In this document: piece after piece, positions 22,401 to 37,007 of the stretch
How positions within the stretch are numbered: position 1 is the stretch's first letter
Layout of the letters: each line of letters starts with the position of its first letter
DNA from: Lytechinus variegatus
Taxonomy: Eukaryota > Echinodermata > Echinoidea > Temnopleuroida > Toxopneustidae
Assembly (NCBI RefSeq): GCF_018143015.1
Contig: NC_054749.1
Span: 34,738,500 to 34,802,499 of the forward strand
Reading direction: 5' to 3'
Length of the DNA: 64,000 bases
Translations under genes and position numbers: made by a program
The notes under the pieces: model-generated
The model's database searches: none
What the model saw: only the letters and a program-made list of their open reading frames with translations
Told to the model about the DNA's origin: nothing

Positions 22401-25400
22401 CCAAATTGATGTTCAACATAGGAGGTGCTGAATTCATGTTTGACTTAGGAGGCGCAGAATTCACGTTTGACATAGGGGGCACCGGATCGATGTTTGACAT
22501 AGCGGGGCGCCGAACGGATGTTTGATCTAGGAGGGACATCAAACTGACATTCGACATAATAAAAATATATAAAAAATTATTTATATGCGCTATATGTTCG
22601 ATATAGAAGGGGGGAAGTCAAACGGATGTTCGACATAAAAGGCACCAAATTGATGTTCAACATAGGAGGTGCTGAATTCATGTTGTCTGGGGGGGGGGGC
22701 AGAATTCCTTTTTGACATAGGGGGCACCGGATTGATGTTTGACATAGCAGGGCGTCGAACGGATGTTTGATCTAGGAGGGACATCAAACTGACATTGGAC
22801 ATAATAATAATAAAAACGGCTATTTATATGCGCTATACACAAAAAGTATCACAGCGCTTGCAATAGACAGAAATAGAATATAAATCTTAAATAACAAAAA
22901 GTATAGAATTCTAGACATTAAATTGCGTCAACTAATGATGTTCTCAACTGCGCCAGATGAGGCCTGGTGGCCTCTTGCTTGCTGCTTCGTTCACCAACAA
23001 TTTAAGGGACAAGCCCGGTCAGCACATAATTCACAGAAGCTCTAGTATAGCACTTGAGGCAACCAGACCGTAGATGGGCTAGCCAAGTCAAACCAAACAG
23101 TAATAGCAAAAATCATCAAAACAAATACATATCAAATAAATGAAAAAAGAAAACTAGATAATTGGAAAAAGATGTGACTTGAATTGTCGTTTGAAAGAAT
23201 ATATGGTCGGTGTTGTTCGGATGGTAGAGTGCGCCGAATTGATGTTCGACATAGGGGTGAGAAGGGATGTTCGATCGAGGGGGGGGTGTCAAATTAATGG
23301 TCGACATAAGGGGTGCCGAATCGATGTTCGACATAGGGGGATGGAAATTGACTTTAAAGATAAGGGAGGGCGCAGAATTGATATTCGACATAGAGGGTGC
23401 CAAATTGATGTTTGACATAGGGGTGAGAATGGATGTTCGATCGAGGGGGGGGGGTGTCAAATTCATGGTCGACATAGGGGGATGGAAATTGACTTTGAAG
23501 ATAGGGAGGGCGCAGAATTGATATTCGACATAGAGGGTGCCAAATTGGTGTTTGACATAGGGGTGAGAATGGATGTTCGATCGAGGGGGGGGGGGGGGTG
23601 GTGTCAAATTCATGGTCGACATAAGGGGGTGCCGAATCGATGTTCGACATAGGGGGATGGAAATTGACTTTGAAAGATAGGGGAGGGCGCAGAATTGATA
23701 TTCGACATAAGGGTGCCAAAGTGATGTTTGACATAGAGGGCGCCGAATTATTCTTTGACCTGGGGGGGGGGGGCAATTAGGGCGCCGAGTGAATGTTCGA
23801 TTTGAGGGGGGAAGTCAAACAGATGTTCGACATAAAGAGCACCAAATTGAGGATGAACATAGGAGGTGCTGAATTCATGTTTGACTTAGGAGGCGCAGCA
23901 GAATTCACGTGTGACATAGGGGGCACCGGATCGATGTTTGACATAGCGGGGCGCCGAACGGATGTTTGATCTAGGAGGGACATCAAACTGACATTCGACA
24001 TAATAAAAATAAATAAAAAATTATTTATATGCGCTATATGTTCGATATAGAAGGGGGAAGTCAAACGGATGTTCGACATAAAAGGCACCAAATTGATGTT
24101 CAACATAGGAGGTGCTGAATTCATGTTGTCTGGGGGGGGGGGCAGAATTCCTTTTTGACATAGGGGGCACCGGATTGATGTTTGACATAGCAGGGCGTCG
24201 AACGGATGTTTGATCTAGGAGGGACATCAAACTGACATTGGACATAATAATAATAAAAACGGCTATTTATATGCGCTATACACAAAAAGTATCACAGCGC
24301 TTGCAATAGACAGAAATAGAATATAAATCTTAAATAACAAAAAGTATAGAATTCTAGACATTAAATTGCGTCAACTAATGATGTTCTCAACTGCGCCAGA
24401 TGAGGCCTGGTGGCCTCTTGCTTGCTGCTTCGTTCACCAACAATTTAAGGGACAAGCCCGGTCAGCACATAATTCACAGAAGCTCTAGTATAGCACTTGA
24501 GGCAACCAGACCGTAGATGGGCTAGCCAAGTCAAACCAAACAGTAATAGCAAAAATCATCAAAACAAATACATATCAAATAAATGAAAAAAGAAAACTAG
24601 ATAATTGGAAAAAGATGTGACTTGAATTGTCGTTTGAAAAAAAATATTTGTGTTGTGGTTTGTGGTTCAGGTGTTGTAGATGTAGAGTGCCGAATTGATG
24701 TTCGACATAGGGGTGAGAATGGATGTTCGATCGAGGGGGGGTGTCAAATTAATGGTCGACATAAGGGGTGCCGAATCGATGTTCGACATAGGGGGTTGGA
24801 AATGGACTTTAAAGATAAGGGAGGGCGCAGAATTGATATTCGACATAGAGAGGGTGCCAAATTGATGTTTGACATAGGGGTGAGAATGGATGTTCGATCG
24901 AGGGGGGGGGGGGGTGTCAAATTCATGGTTGACATAGGGGGATGGAAATTGACTTTGAAGATAGGGAGGGCGCAGAATTGATATTCGACATAAAGGGTGC
25001 TAAAGTGATGTTTGACATAGAGGGCGCCGAATTATTCTTTGACCTAGGGGGGGGGGGCAATTATGGGCGCCGAGTGAATGTTTGATGTGAAGGGGGAAGT
25101 CAAACAGATGTTCGACATAAAAGGCACCAAATTGAGGATGAACATAGGAGGTGCTGAATTCATGTTGTCTTAGGGGGAGGGGGCTGAATTCCTTTTTGAC
25201 ATAGGGGGCAACGGATTGATGTTTGACATAGCGGGGCGCCGAACGGATGTTTGATCTAGGAGGGACATCAAACTGACATTCGACATAATAATAAAAACGG
25301 TTATTTATATGCGCTATACAAAAAAAAGTATCACAGCGCTTGCAATGGTCAGAAATAAAATATAAATCTTAAATAACAAAAAGTATAGAATTCTAGACAT

Positions 25401-28400
25401 TAAATTGCGTCAACTAATGATGTTCTCAACTGCGCCAGATGAGGCCTGGTGGCCTCTTGCTTGCTGCTTCGTTCACCAACAATTTAAGGGACAAGCCCGG
25501 TCAGCACATAATTCACAGAAGCTCTAGTATAGCACTCGAGGCCACCAGGCCCCAGATAGGCTAGCCAAATCAACCAAACAGTGATAGCAAAAATCATCAA
25601 AAACAAATACATATCAAATAAATTAAAATAGAAAACTAGATAATTGTAAAAGATGTGACTTGAATTGTCGTTTGAAAGAATATATGGTCGGTGTTGTTAG
25701 GATGGTACAGTGCGCCGAATTGATGTTCGACATAGGGTGAGAATGGATGTTCGATCGAGGGAGAGGGTGTCAAATTAATGGTCGACATAAGGGGTGCAAA
25801 ATCGATGTTCAACATAGGGGGATGGAAATTGACTTTGAAGATAAGGGAGGGCGCAGAATTGATATTCGACATAGAGGGTGCCAAATTGATGTTTGACATA
25901 GGGGTGAGAATGGATGTTCGATCGAGGGGGGGGGGGAGTGTCAAATTCATGGTCGACATAGGGGGATGGAAATTGACTTTGAAGATAAGGGAGGGCGCCA
26001 GAATTGATATTCGACATAAAAGGGTGCCAAAGTGATGTTTGACATAGAGGGCGCCGAATTATTCTTTGACCTAGGGGGGGGGGGGGCTATTATGGGGCCG
26101 AGTGAATGTTTGATGTGAAGGGGGGAAGTCAAACAGATGTCGAGATAAAGGCACCAAATTGAGGATGAACATAGGAGGTGCTGAATTCATGTTGTCTTAG
26201 GGGAGGGGGCTGAATTTTTTTTTGACATAGGGGCAACGGATTGATGTTATGACATAGCGGGGGCCGAACGGATGTTTGATCTAGGAGGGACATCAAACTG
26301 ACATTCGACATAATAATAAAACGGTTATTTATATGCGCTATACAAAAAAAGTATCACAGCGCTGCAATGGTCAGAAATAAAATATAAATCTGAAATAACA
26401 AAAGTATAGAATTCTAGACATTAAATTACGTCAACTAATGGTGTTCTCAACTGCGTCAGATGAGGCCTGGTGGCCTCTTGCTTGCTGCTTCGTTCACCAA
26501 CAATTTAAGGGACAGCCCGGTCAGCATATAATTCACAGAAGCTCTAGTATAGCACTTGAGGCCACAAGGCCCAGATAGGCTAGCCAAATCAACAAACAGT
26601 GATAGCAAAAATCATCAAAACAAATACATATCAAATAAATTAAAATAGAAAACTAGATAATTGTAAAAAGATGTGACTTGAATTGTCGTTTGAAAGAATA
26701 TATGGTCGGTGTTGTTCGGATGGTACAGTGCGCGAATTGATGTTCGACATAGGGGTGAGATGGATGTTCGATCGAGGGAGGGGGTGTCAAATTAATGGTC
26801 GACATAAGGGGTGCAAAATCGATGTTCACATAGGGGGATGGAAATTGACCTTTGAAGATAAGGGAGGGCGCCAGAATTGATTATTCGACATAGAGGGTGC
26901 CAAATTGATGTTTGACATAGGGTGAGAATGGATGTTCGATCGAGGGGGGGGGGGGGGTCAAATTCATGGTCGACATAGGGGGATGGAAATTGACTTTGAA
27001 GATAAGGGAGGGCGCAGAATTGATATTCGACATAAAGGGTGCCAAAGTGATGTTTGACAATAGAGGGCGCCGAATTATTCTTTGACCTAGGGGGGGGGGG
27101 GCAATTATGGGCGCCCGAGTGAATGTTTGATGCGAAGGGGGGAAGTCAAACAGATGTCGAGATAAAAGGCACCAAATTGAGGATGAACATAGGAGGTGCT
27201 GAATTCATGTTGTCTTAGGGAGAGGGGGCTGAATTTTTTTTGACATAGGGGGCAACGGATTGATGTATGACATAGCGGGGCGCCGAACGGATGTTTGATC
27301 TAGGAGGGACATCAAATGACATTCGACACAATAATAAAAACGGTTATTTATATGCGCTATACAAAAAAAGTATCACAGCGCTTGCAATGGTCAGAAATAA
27401 AATATAAATCTGAAAAATACAAAAATATATAGAATTCTAGACATTAAATTACGTCAACTAATGGTGTTCTCAACTGCGTCAGATGAGGCCTGGTGGCCTC
27501 TTGCTTGCTGCTTCGTTCACCAACAATTTAAGGGACAAGCCCGGTCAGCATATAATTCACAGAAGCTCTAGTATAGCACTTGAGGCCACCAGACCCCAGA
27601 TAGGCTAGCCAAGTCAACCAAACAGTAATAGAAAAAATCATCAAAACAAATACATATCAAATAAATTAAAATAGAAAACTAGATAATTGTAAAAAGATGT
27701 GACTTGAATTGTCGTTTGAAAGAAGATATGGTCGGTGTTGTTCGGATGGTAGAGTGCGCCGAATTGATGTTCGAAATAGGGGTGAGAATGGATGTTCGAT
27801 CGAGGGAGGGGGTGTCAAATTAATGGTCGACATAAGGGGTGCAAAATCGATGTTCAACATAGGGGGATGGAAATTGACTTTGAAGATAAGGGAGGGCGCA
27901 GAATTGATATTCGACATAGAGGGTGCCAAATTGATGTTTGACATAGGGGTGAGAATGGATGTTCGATCGAGGGGGGGGGGAAAGTGTCAAATTCATGGTC
28001 GACATAGGGGGATGGAAATTGACTTTGAAGATAAGGGAGGGCGCAGAATTGATATTCGACATAAAAGGGTGCCAAAGTGATGTTTGACATAGAGGGCGCC
28101 GAATTATTCTTTGACCTAGGGGGGGGGGGGGGCAATTATGGGCGCCGAGTGAATGTTTGATGTGAAGGGGGAAGTCAAACAGATGTCGAGATAAAAGGCA
28201 CCAAATTGAGGATGAACATAGGAGGTGCTGAATTCATGTTGTCTTAGGGAGAGGGGGCTGAATTTTTTTTGACATAGGGGGCAACGGATTGATGTATGAC
28301 ATAGCGGGGCGCGCCGAACGGATGTTTGATCTAGGAGGGACATCAAACTGACATTCAACATAATAATAATAAAAACGGTTATTTATATGCGCTATACAAA

Positions 28401-30456
28401 AAAAGTATCACAGCGCTTGCAATGGTCAGAAATAAAATATAAATCTTAAATAACAAAAAGTATAGAATTCTAGACATTAAATTACGTCAACTAATGGTGT
28501 TCTCAACTGCGTCAGATGAGGGCTGGTGGCCTCTTGCTTGCTGCTTCGTTCACCAACATTTTAAGGGACAAGGCCGGTCAGCATATAATTCACAGAAGCT
28601 CTAGTATAGCACTTGAGGCCACCAGGCCCCAGATAGGCTAGCCAAGTCAACCAAACAGTGATAGCAAAAATCATCAAAACAAATACATATCAAATAAATA
28701 AAATAGAAAACTAGATAATTGAAAAAGATGTGACTTGAATTGTCGTTTGAAAGAATATATGGTCGGTGTTGTTCGGATGGTACAGTGCGCGCGAATTGAT
28801 GTTCGACATAGGGGTGAGAATGGATGTTCGATCGAGGGAGGGGGTGGTGTCAAATTAATGGTCGACATAAGGGGTGCAAAATCGATGTTCAACATAGGGG
28901 GATGGAAATTGACTTTGAAGATAAGGGAGGGCGCAGAATTGATATTCGACATAGAGGGTGCCAAATTGATGTTTGACATAGGGTGAGAATGGATGTTCGA
29001 TCGAGGGGGGGGGGGGGGTCAAATTCATGGTCGACATAGGGGGATGGAAATTGACTTTGAAGATAGGGGAGGGCGCAGAATTGATGTTCGACATAAAGGG
29101 TGCTAAAGTGATGTTTGACATAGAGGGCGCCGAATTATTCTTTGACCTAGGGGGGGGGGGGGGGCAATTATGGGCGCCGAGTGAATGTTTGATGCGAAGG
29201 GGGGAAGTCAAACAGATGTCGAGATAAAAGGCACCAAATTGAGGATGAACATAGGAGGTGCTGAATTCATGTTGTCTTAGGGGGAGGGGGCTGAATTTCT
29301 TTTTGACATAGGGGGCAACGGATTGATGTTTGACATAGCGGGGCGCCGAACGGATGTTTGATCTAGGAGGGACATCAAACTGACATTCGACATAATAATA
29401 AAAACGGTTATTTATATGCGCTATACAAAAAAAAGTATCACAGCGCTTGCAATGGTCAGAAATAAAATATAAATCTGAAATAACAAAAAGTATAGAATTC
29501 TAGACATTAAATTACGTCAACTAATGGTGTTCTCAACTGCGTCAGATGAGGCCTGGTGGCCTCTTGCTTGCTGCTTCGTTCACCAACAATTTAAGGGACA
29601 AGCCCGGTCAGCATATAATTCACAGAAGCTCTAGTATAGCACTTGAGGCCACCAGACCCCAGATAGGCTAGCCAAATCAACCAAACAGTGATAGCAAAAA
29701 TCATCAAAAACAAATACATATCAAATAAATTAAAATAGAAAACTAGATAATTGTAAAAAGATGTGACTTGAATTGTCGTTTGAAAGAATATATGGTCGGT
29801 GTTGTTCGGATGGTACAGTGCGCCGAATTGATGTTCGAAATAGGGGTGAGAATGGATGTTCGATCGAGGGAGGGGGGTGTCAAATTAATGGTCGACATAA
29901 GGGGTGCAAAATCGATGTTCAACATAGGGGGATGGAAATTGACTTTGAAGATAAGGGAGGGCGCAGAATTGATATTCGACATAGAGGGTGCCAAATTGAT
30001 GTTTGACATAGGGGTGAGAATGGATGTTTGATCTAGGAGGGACATCAAACTGACATTGGACATATTAATAATAAAAACGGCTATTTATATGCGCTATACA
30101 CAAAAAGTATCACAGCGCTTGCAATAGACAGAAATAGAATATAAATCTTAAATAACAAAAAGTATAGAATTCTAAACATTAAATTGCATCAACTATTGGT
30201 GTTCTCAACTGCGCCAGATGAGGCCTGGTGGCCTCTTGCTTGCTGCTTCGTTCACCAACAATTTAAGGGACAACCGGTCAGCACATAATTCACAGAAGCT
30301 CTAGTATAGCACTTGAGGCCACCAGGCCCCAGATAGGCTAGCCAAGTCAACCAAACAGTGATAGCAAAAATCATCAAAACAAATACATATCAAATAAATG
30401 ACAATAGAAAACTAGATAATTGGAAAAAGATGTGACTTGAGTTGTCGTTTGAAAGA

Positions 30457-30906
30457 AGATATGGTTCATATGAGTATGAACCATAACTAGGTTAAAGAAT
30501 AATTCGGCACCCTCTATGTCAAACATCAATTTGGCACCCTCTCTGGGCGTTGTGGCGTGCGCCTGTAATCCAAGCTGTGGGGAAGTTACAAATTGATGCA
30601 GAGGTTCGAGCCCTGTCACGTCTTTCGGATGGTGACGTTAAAGGTCGGTCCCAGACGTAAATAATCACTTCTGATTGATACACGTCGGACAAAACTGAAA
30701 CACACACACACTCTCTGTCGAATATCAGTTCGATGCCTATCCCATAGATTTAACATCCGTTCGGCGCCCCCGCCCCCATTGCCAAACAAAATTTCGGCGT
30801 CCCTTTTATTTATTTATTATTTTATTCATGAACCATAAATAAAAAAAAATTTGGCGTCCCTTTTACTTATTTATTATTTTATTTATAAACCCTAAATTGA
30901 TATGGT
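30457..30906 (-). repeat. Inverted minisatellite cassette, copy 1
   Basis: GATATGGT occurs at both borders. The interior is array sequence in opposite orientation (TTCGGCACCCTCTATGTCAA and TTCGGCGTCCCTTTTATTTA), and the left end is a hairpin, ATGGTTCAT...ATGAACCAT. It carries the SINE at 30545. Other cassettes are at 32885-33334, 34259-34430 (no SINE), 36755-37148, 40221-40620, 41697-42097 and 43175-43573. Copy 18 of the composite (39133-39145) shows the empty site with a single GATATGGT. Confidence 0.75.
30545..30711 (+). mobile_element. 7SL/Alu-like SINE, copy 1
   Basis: The head GGGCGTTGTGGCGTGCGCCT followed by GTAATCCAAGCT resembles the 5' Alu domain of 7SL RNA. About 30 bp further is GAGGTTCGAGCCCTG, a good Pol III box B. 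The body includes GACGTTAAAGGTCGGTCCCA and it ends in a CA repeat. An alternative is a tRNA-derived head with a diverged box A. Confidence 0.65.
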
Positions 30907-32970
30907 CGGGGTCGATCGGATGGTAGAGGGTGCCGAATCGATGTTCGACATAGGGGTGAGAATGGATGTTCGATCGAGGGGGGGGGGGATGTCAAATTCA
31001 TGGTCGACATAAGAGGTGCCGTTTCGATGTGCGATATAGGGGGATGCGAATTGATTTTGGACATAGGGGAGGGCGCAGAATTGATACTCGACATGGGGGG
31101 GGGGGGGGTGCCAAAATTCATATTCGACACAGAGGGTGCCAAATTGATGTTTGACATAAAGGGAGCGAATTATTCTTTGACCTGGGGGGGGGGCGAATTG
31201 GAGTTCTACTTAGGGGCGTCGAGTGAATGTTCGATCTAGAAGAGGGAAGTCAAACGGATGTTCTACATAAAAGGCACCAAATTGATGTACAACATCTAGG
31301 AGGTGCTGAACTCATGTTTGACTTGGGGGGGGGGCAGAATTCATTTTTGAAATAGGGGACACCGGATTGATGTTTGACATAGCGTGGCGCCGAACAGATG
31401 TTTGATCTAGGAGGGACATCAAATTGATATTCGACATAATTATACTAAAAACGGTTATTTATATGCGCTTTACACTAAAAGTATCACAGCGCTTGCAATA
31501 GACAGAAATAGAATATAAATCTTAAATAACAAAAAGTACAGCATTCTATACATTAAATTGCATCAACTATTGGTGTTCTCAACTGCGCCAGATGAGGCCT
31601 GGTGGCCTCTTGCTTGCTGCTTCGTTCACCAACAATTTAAGGGACAAGCCCGGTCAGCACATAATTCACAGAAGCTCTAGTATAGCACTTGAGGCAACCA
31701 GACCGCAGATGGGCTAGCCAAGTCAAACCAAACAGTAATAGCAAAAATCATCAAAACAAATAATATCAAATAAATGAAAAAAAGAAAACTAAATAATTTT
31801 AAAAAGATGTGACTTGCATTGTCGTTTGAAAGAATATATGGTCGGTGTTGTTCGGATGGTAGAGTGCGCCGAATTGATGTTCGACATAGGGGTGAGAATG
31901 GATGTTCGATCGAGGGGGGGGGGGGTGTCAAATTCATGGTCGACATAAGGGGTGCCGAATCGATGTTCAACATAGGGGGATGGAAATTGACTTTGAAGAT
32001 AGGGGAGGGCGCAGAATTGATATTCGACATAGTAGAGGGTGCCAAATTGATGTTTGACATAGGGGTGAGAATGGATGTTCGATCGAGGGGGGGTGTCAAA
32101 TTCATGGTCGACATAAGGGGTGCCGAATCGATGTTCGACATAGGGGGATGGAAATTGACTTTGAAGATAGGGGAGGGCGCAGAATTGATATTCGACATAA
32201 AGGGTGCCAAAGTGATGTTTGACATAGAGGGCGCCGAATTATTCTTTGACCGGGGGGGGGCAAATAAGGGCGCCGAGTGAATGTTTGATGTGAAGGGGGG
32301 AAGTCAAACAGATGTTCGACATAAAAGGCACCAAATTGAGGATGAACATAGGAGGTGCTGAATTCATGTTGTCTTAGGGGGAGGGGGCTGAATTCCTTTT
32401 TGACATAGGGGGCAACGGATTGATGTTTGACATAGCGGGGCGCCGAACGGATGTTTGATCTAGGAGGGACATCAAACTGACATTCGACATAATAATAAAA
32501 ACGGTTATTTATATGCGCTATACAAAAAAAGTATCACAGCGCTTGCAATGGTCAGAAATAAAATATAAATCTTAAATAACAAAAAGTATAGAATTCTAGA
32601 CATTAAATTGCGTCAACTAATGGTGTTCTCAACTGCGCCAGATGAGGCCTGGTGGCCTCTTGCTTGCTGCTTCGTTCACCAACAATTTAAGGGACAAGCC
32701 CGGTCAGCATATAATTCACAGAAGCTCTAGTATAGCACTTGAGGCCACCAGGCCCCAGATAGGCTAGCCAAGTCAACCAAACAGTGATAGCAAAAATCAT
32801 CAAAACAAATACATATCAAATAAATGAAAAAAGAAAACTAGATAATTGGAAAAAAGATGTGACTTGAGTTGTCGTTTGAAAGAAGATATGGTTCAAATGA
32901 GTATGAACCATAACTAGGTTAAAGAATAATTCGGCACCCTCTATGTCAAACATCAATTTGGCACCCTCTC

Positions 32971-33138
32971 TTGGGGTTGTGGCGTGCGCCTGTAATCCAA
33001 GCTGTGGGGAAGTTACAAATTGATGCAGAGGTTCGAGCCCTGTCACGTCTTTCGGATGGTGACGTTAAAGGTCGGTCCCAGACGTAAATAATCATTTCTG
33101 ATTTATACACGTCTGACAAATCTGAAACACACATACAC
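32971..33138 (+). mobile_element. 7SL/Alu-like SINE, copy 2
   Basis: Same element as at 30545. The head is altered to TTGGGGTTGTGG and the tail to ACACACATACACTC. Confidence 0.65.
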
Positions 33139-34258
33139 TCTCTCTGTCGAATATCAGTTTGATGCTCATCCCCTTAGATTTAACATCCGTTCGGCGCCCG
33201 CCCCCATTGCCAAACAAAATTTCGGCGTCCCTTTTATTTATTTATTATTTTATTCATGAACCATAAATTAAAAAAAATTTCGGCGTCCCTTTTACTTATT
33301 TATTATTTTATTTATAAACCTAAATTAATATGGTCGGGGTCGATCGGATGGTAGAGGGTGCCGAATCGATGTTCGACATAGGGGTGAGAATGGATGTTCG
33401 ATCGAGGGGGGGGGATGTCAAATTCATGGTCGACATAAGAGGTGCCGTTTCGATGTGCGATATAGGGGGATGCTAATTGATTTTGGACATAGGGAAGGGC
33501 GCAGAATTGATACTCGACATGGGGGGGGGGTGCCAAAGTCATATTCGACACAGAGGGTGCCAAATTGATGTTTGACATAAAGGGAGCCGAATTATTCTTT
33601 GACCTGGGGGGGGGGGGGCGAATTGGAGTTCTACTTAGGGGCGTCGAGTGAATGTTCGATCTAGAAGGGGGAAGTCAAACGGAATCTTCGACATAAAGGC
33701 ACCAAATTGATGTACAACATCTAGGATGTGCTGAATTCATGTTGTCTTAGGGGAGGGGGGCTGAATTTTTTTTTGACATAGGGGGCAACGGATTGATGTT
33801 TGACATAGCGGGGCGCCGAACGGATGTTTGATCTAGGAGGGACATCAAATTGATATTCGACATAATTATACTAAAAAACGGTTATTTATATGCGCTATAC
33901 AAAAAAGTATCACAGCGCTTGCAATGGTCAGAAATAAAATATAAATCTGAAATAACAAAAAGTACAGCATTCTATACATTAAATTGCATCAACTATTGGT
34001 GTTCTCAACTGCGACAGATGAGGCCTGGTGGTATATTGCTTGCTGCTTCGTTCACCAACAATTTAAGGGACAAGCCCGGTCAGCACATAATTCACAGAAG
34101 CTCTAGTATAGCACTTGAGGCCACCAGGCCCCAGATAGGCTAGCCAAGTCAACCAAACAGTGATAGCAAAAATCATCAAAACAAATATATATCAAATAAA
34201 TGAAAATAGAAAACTAGATAATTGAAAAAGATGTGACTTGAGTTGTCATTTGAAAGAA

Positions 34259-34430
34259 GATATGGTTCACCATAACTAGGTTAAAGAATAATTCGGCGCC
34301 CTCTATGTAAAAAATCAATTTGGCACTCTGTCGAATATCAGTTTGATGCTCACCCCTATTGTCAAAACAAAATTCGGCGTCCCTTTTATTTATTTATTAT
34401 TTTTATTTATAAACCATAAATTGATATGGT
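34259..34430 (-). repeat. Inverted cassette without SINE
   Basis: This cassette has the same GATATGGT borders and inverted units but reads TTTGGCACTCTGTCGAATAT where the others have the SINE. It is the natural empty-site counterpart; filled copies show CTCTCT on both sides of the SINE. Confidence 0.75.
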
Positions 34431-36840
34431 CGGGGGTCGATCGGATGGTAGAGGGAGCCGTATTGATGTTCGACATAGGGGGTGCAGAATGGATGTTCGA
34501 TCGAGGGGGGATGTCAATTTCATGGTCGACATAAGGGGTGTCGAATCGATGTTCGACATAGGGGGATGCAAATTGACTTAGGACATAGGAGAGGGCGCAT
34601 AATTGATATTCGACATAGAGGGTGCCAAATTGATGTTTGACATAGGGGGCGCCGAATTGATGTTTAACCTGGAGACGCTTATTTGATGTTAAAAGGGACG
34701 CCGAAATTATGTTTGACATTTGGGGACGGGAGCACCATCGAATATTTCATGGGGGGGGGGACATGAAACTGATAATCAAGATTGAGGGTGCTAAATTAAT
34801 GTTTGACATATAGGGGCGCCGAATTATTCTATGACCTAGTGGGGGGGGGGGTAAAATAATGTTCGACTTAGTGGCGCCGAGTGGATGTTCGATATAGAAG
34901 GGAAGGGGGGGGGGGGGGAGTCAAACGGATGTTTGACATAAAAGGCACCAAATTGATGTCAAACATAGGAAGTGCTGAATTCATGTTGCCTGGGGGGGGG
35001 GGGCATAATTTCTTTTTGACATAGGGAGCACCGGATTCATGTTTGACATAGCGGGGAGCCGAACGGATGTTCGATATAGAAGGAAGGGGGGGGGGGGAGT
35101 CAAACGGATGTTTGACATAAAAGGCACCAAATTGATGTTCAACATAGGTGCTGAATTCATGTTGTCGGGGGGGGGGGGAGAATTTCTTTTTGACATAGGG
35201 AGCACCGGATTCATGTTTGACATAGCGGCGGGGCGCCGAACGGATGTTTGATCTTGGAGGGACATCAAACTGACATTCGACATAATAATAAAAACGGTTA
35301 TTTATATGCGCTATACACAAATAATATCACAGCGCTTGCAATGGTTAGAAACAAATATATTAAATAACAAAAAGTACAGAATTCTATACATTAAATTGCA
35401 TCAATTATTGGTGTTCTCAACTGCGCCAGATGAGACCTGGTGGCCTCTTGCTTGCTGCTTCGTTCACCAACAATTTAAGGGACAAGCCCGGTCAGCACAT
35501 AATTCACAGAAGCTCTAGTACAGCACGTGGGGCCACCAGGCCCCAGATAGGCTAGCTAAGTCAACCAAACAGTGATAGCAAAAATCATCAAAACAAATAC
35601 ATAGTTGTTCGGATGGTAGAGGGCGCCGAATTCTTGTTTGACATAGGGGGTGCAGAATGGATGTTCGATCGAGGGGGGATGTAAAATTCATGGTCGACAT
35701 AAGGGGTGCCGTTTCGATGTGCGATATAGGGGAATACGAATTGATTTTGGACATAGAGGAGGGCGAAGAATTGATACTCGACATAGGGGGTGCCAAATTC
35801 ATATTGACACAGAGGGTGCCAAATTGATATTTTACATAGGGGGCGCAGAATCGATATAAGGGGTGCCGAATCGTTATTCGACCGAGCGGGTTGCGAATCG
35901 ATTTTGGACATAGGGGAGGGTGCAGAATTGATACTCGACGTAGGGGGGGGGGGGACAAATTCATATTCGATATAGCGGGTGCAAAATTCATGTTCTACAA
36001 AGGGGAGCGCCGAATTAATGCTTAACCCAGAGACGGCGAGTTGATGTTAAAAAGGGACGCCGAATTTATGTTTGACATTGGGGGCGGGGGCGCCGAACGG
36101 ATGTTTGATCTGGGGGGGGGGACGAATTGAAGTTCTATTTCGATGCGTCGAGTGAATGTTCGATCTAGAAGGGGGGAAATCAAACGGATGTTCGACATAA
36201 AGGGCACCAAATTGATGTTCAACATAGGATGTGATGAATTCATGTTTGACTTAGGGGGCGCAAAATTCACGTTTGACATAGGGGCACCGGATTGATGTTT
36301 GACATAACGGGGTGCCGAACGGATGTTTGATCAAGGAGGGACATCAAACTGATATTCGAGATAATAACAAAAAATGTTATTTATATGCGCTATACACAAA
36401 AAGTAACACAGCGCTTGCAATGGTCAGAAATAAAATATAAATCTTAAATAACAAAAAGTATAGAATTCTAAACATTAAATTGCATCAACTATTGGTGTTC
36501 TCAACTGCGCCAGATGAGGCCTGGTGGCCTCTTGCTTGCTGCTTCGTTCACCAACAATTTAAGGGACAAGCCCGGTCAGCACATAATTCACAGAAGCTCT
36601 AGTATAGCACTTGAGGAAACCAGGCCCCAGATAGGCTAGCCAAGTCAACCATACAGTGATAGCAAAAATCATCAAAGCAAATACATATCAAATAAATGAC
36701 CATAGAAAACAAGCTAATTGAAAAAGATGTGACTTGAGTTGTCGTTTGAAAGAAGATATGGTTCAAATGAGTATGAACCATAACTAGGTTAAAGAATAAT
36801 TCGGCACCCTCTATGTCAAACATCAATTTGGCACCCTCTC

Positions 36841-37007
36841 TTGGCGTTGTGGCGTGCGCCTGTAATCCAAGCTGTGGGGAAGTTACAAATTGATGCAGAG
36901 GTTCGAGCCCTGTCACGTCTTTCGGATGGTGAGGTTAAAGGTGGGTCCCAGACGTAAATAATCACTTCTGATTGATACACGTCGGACAAAACTGAAACAC
37001 ACACACT
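36841..37007 (+). mobile_element. 7SL/Alu-like SINE, copy 3
   Basis: Head TTGGCGTTGTGGCGTGCGCC, box B GAGGTTCGAGCCC and a short CA tail. It lies in cassette 36755-37148. Confidence 0.65.
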
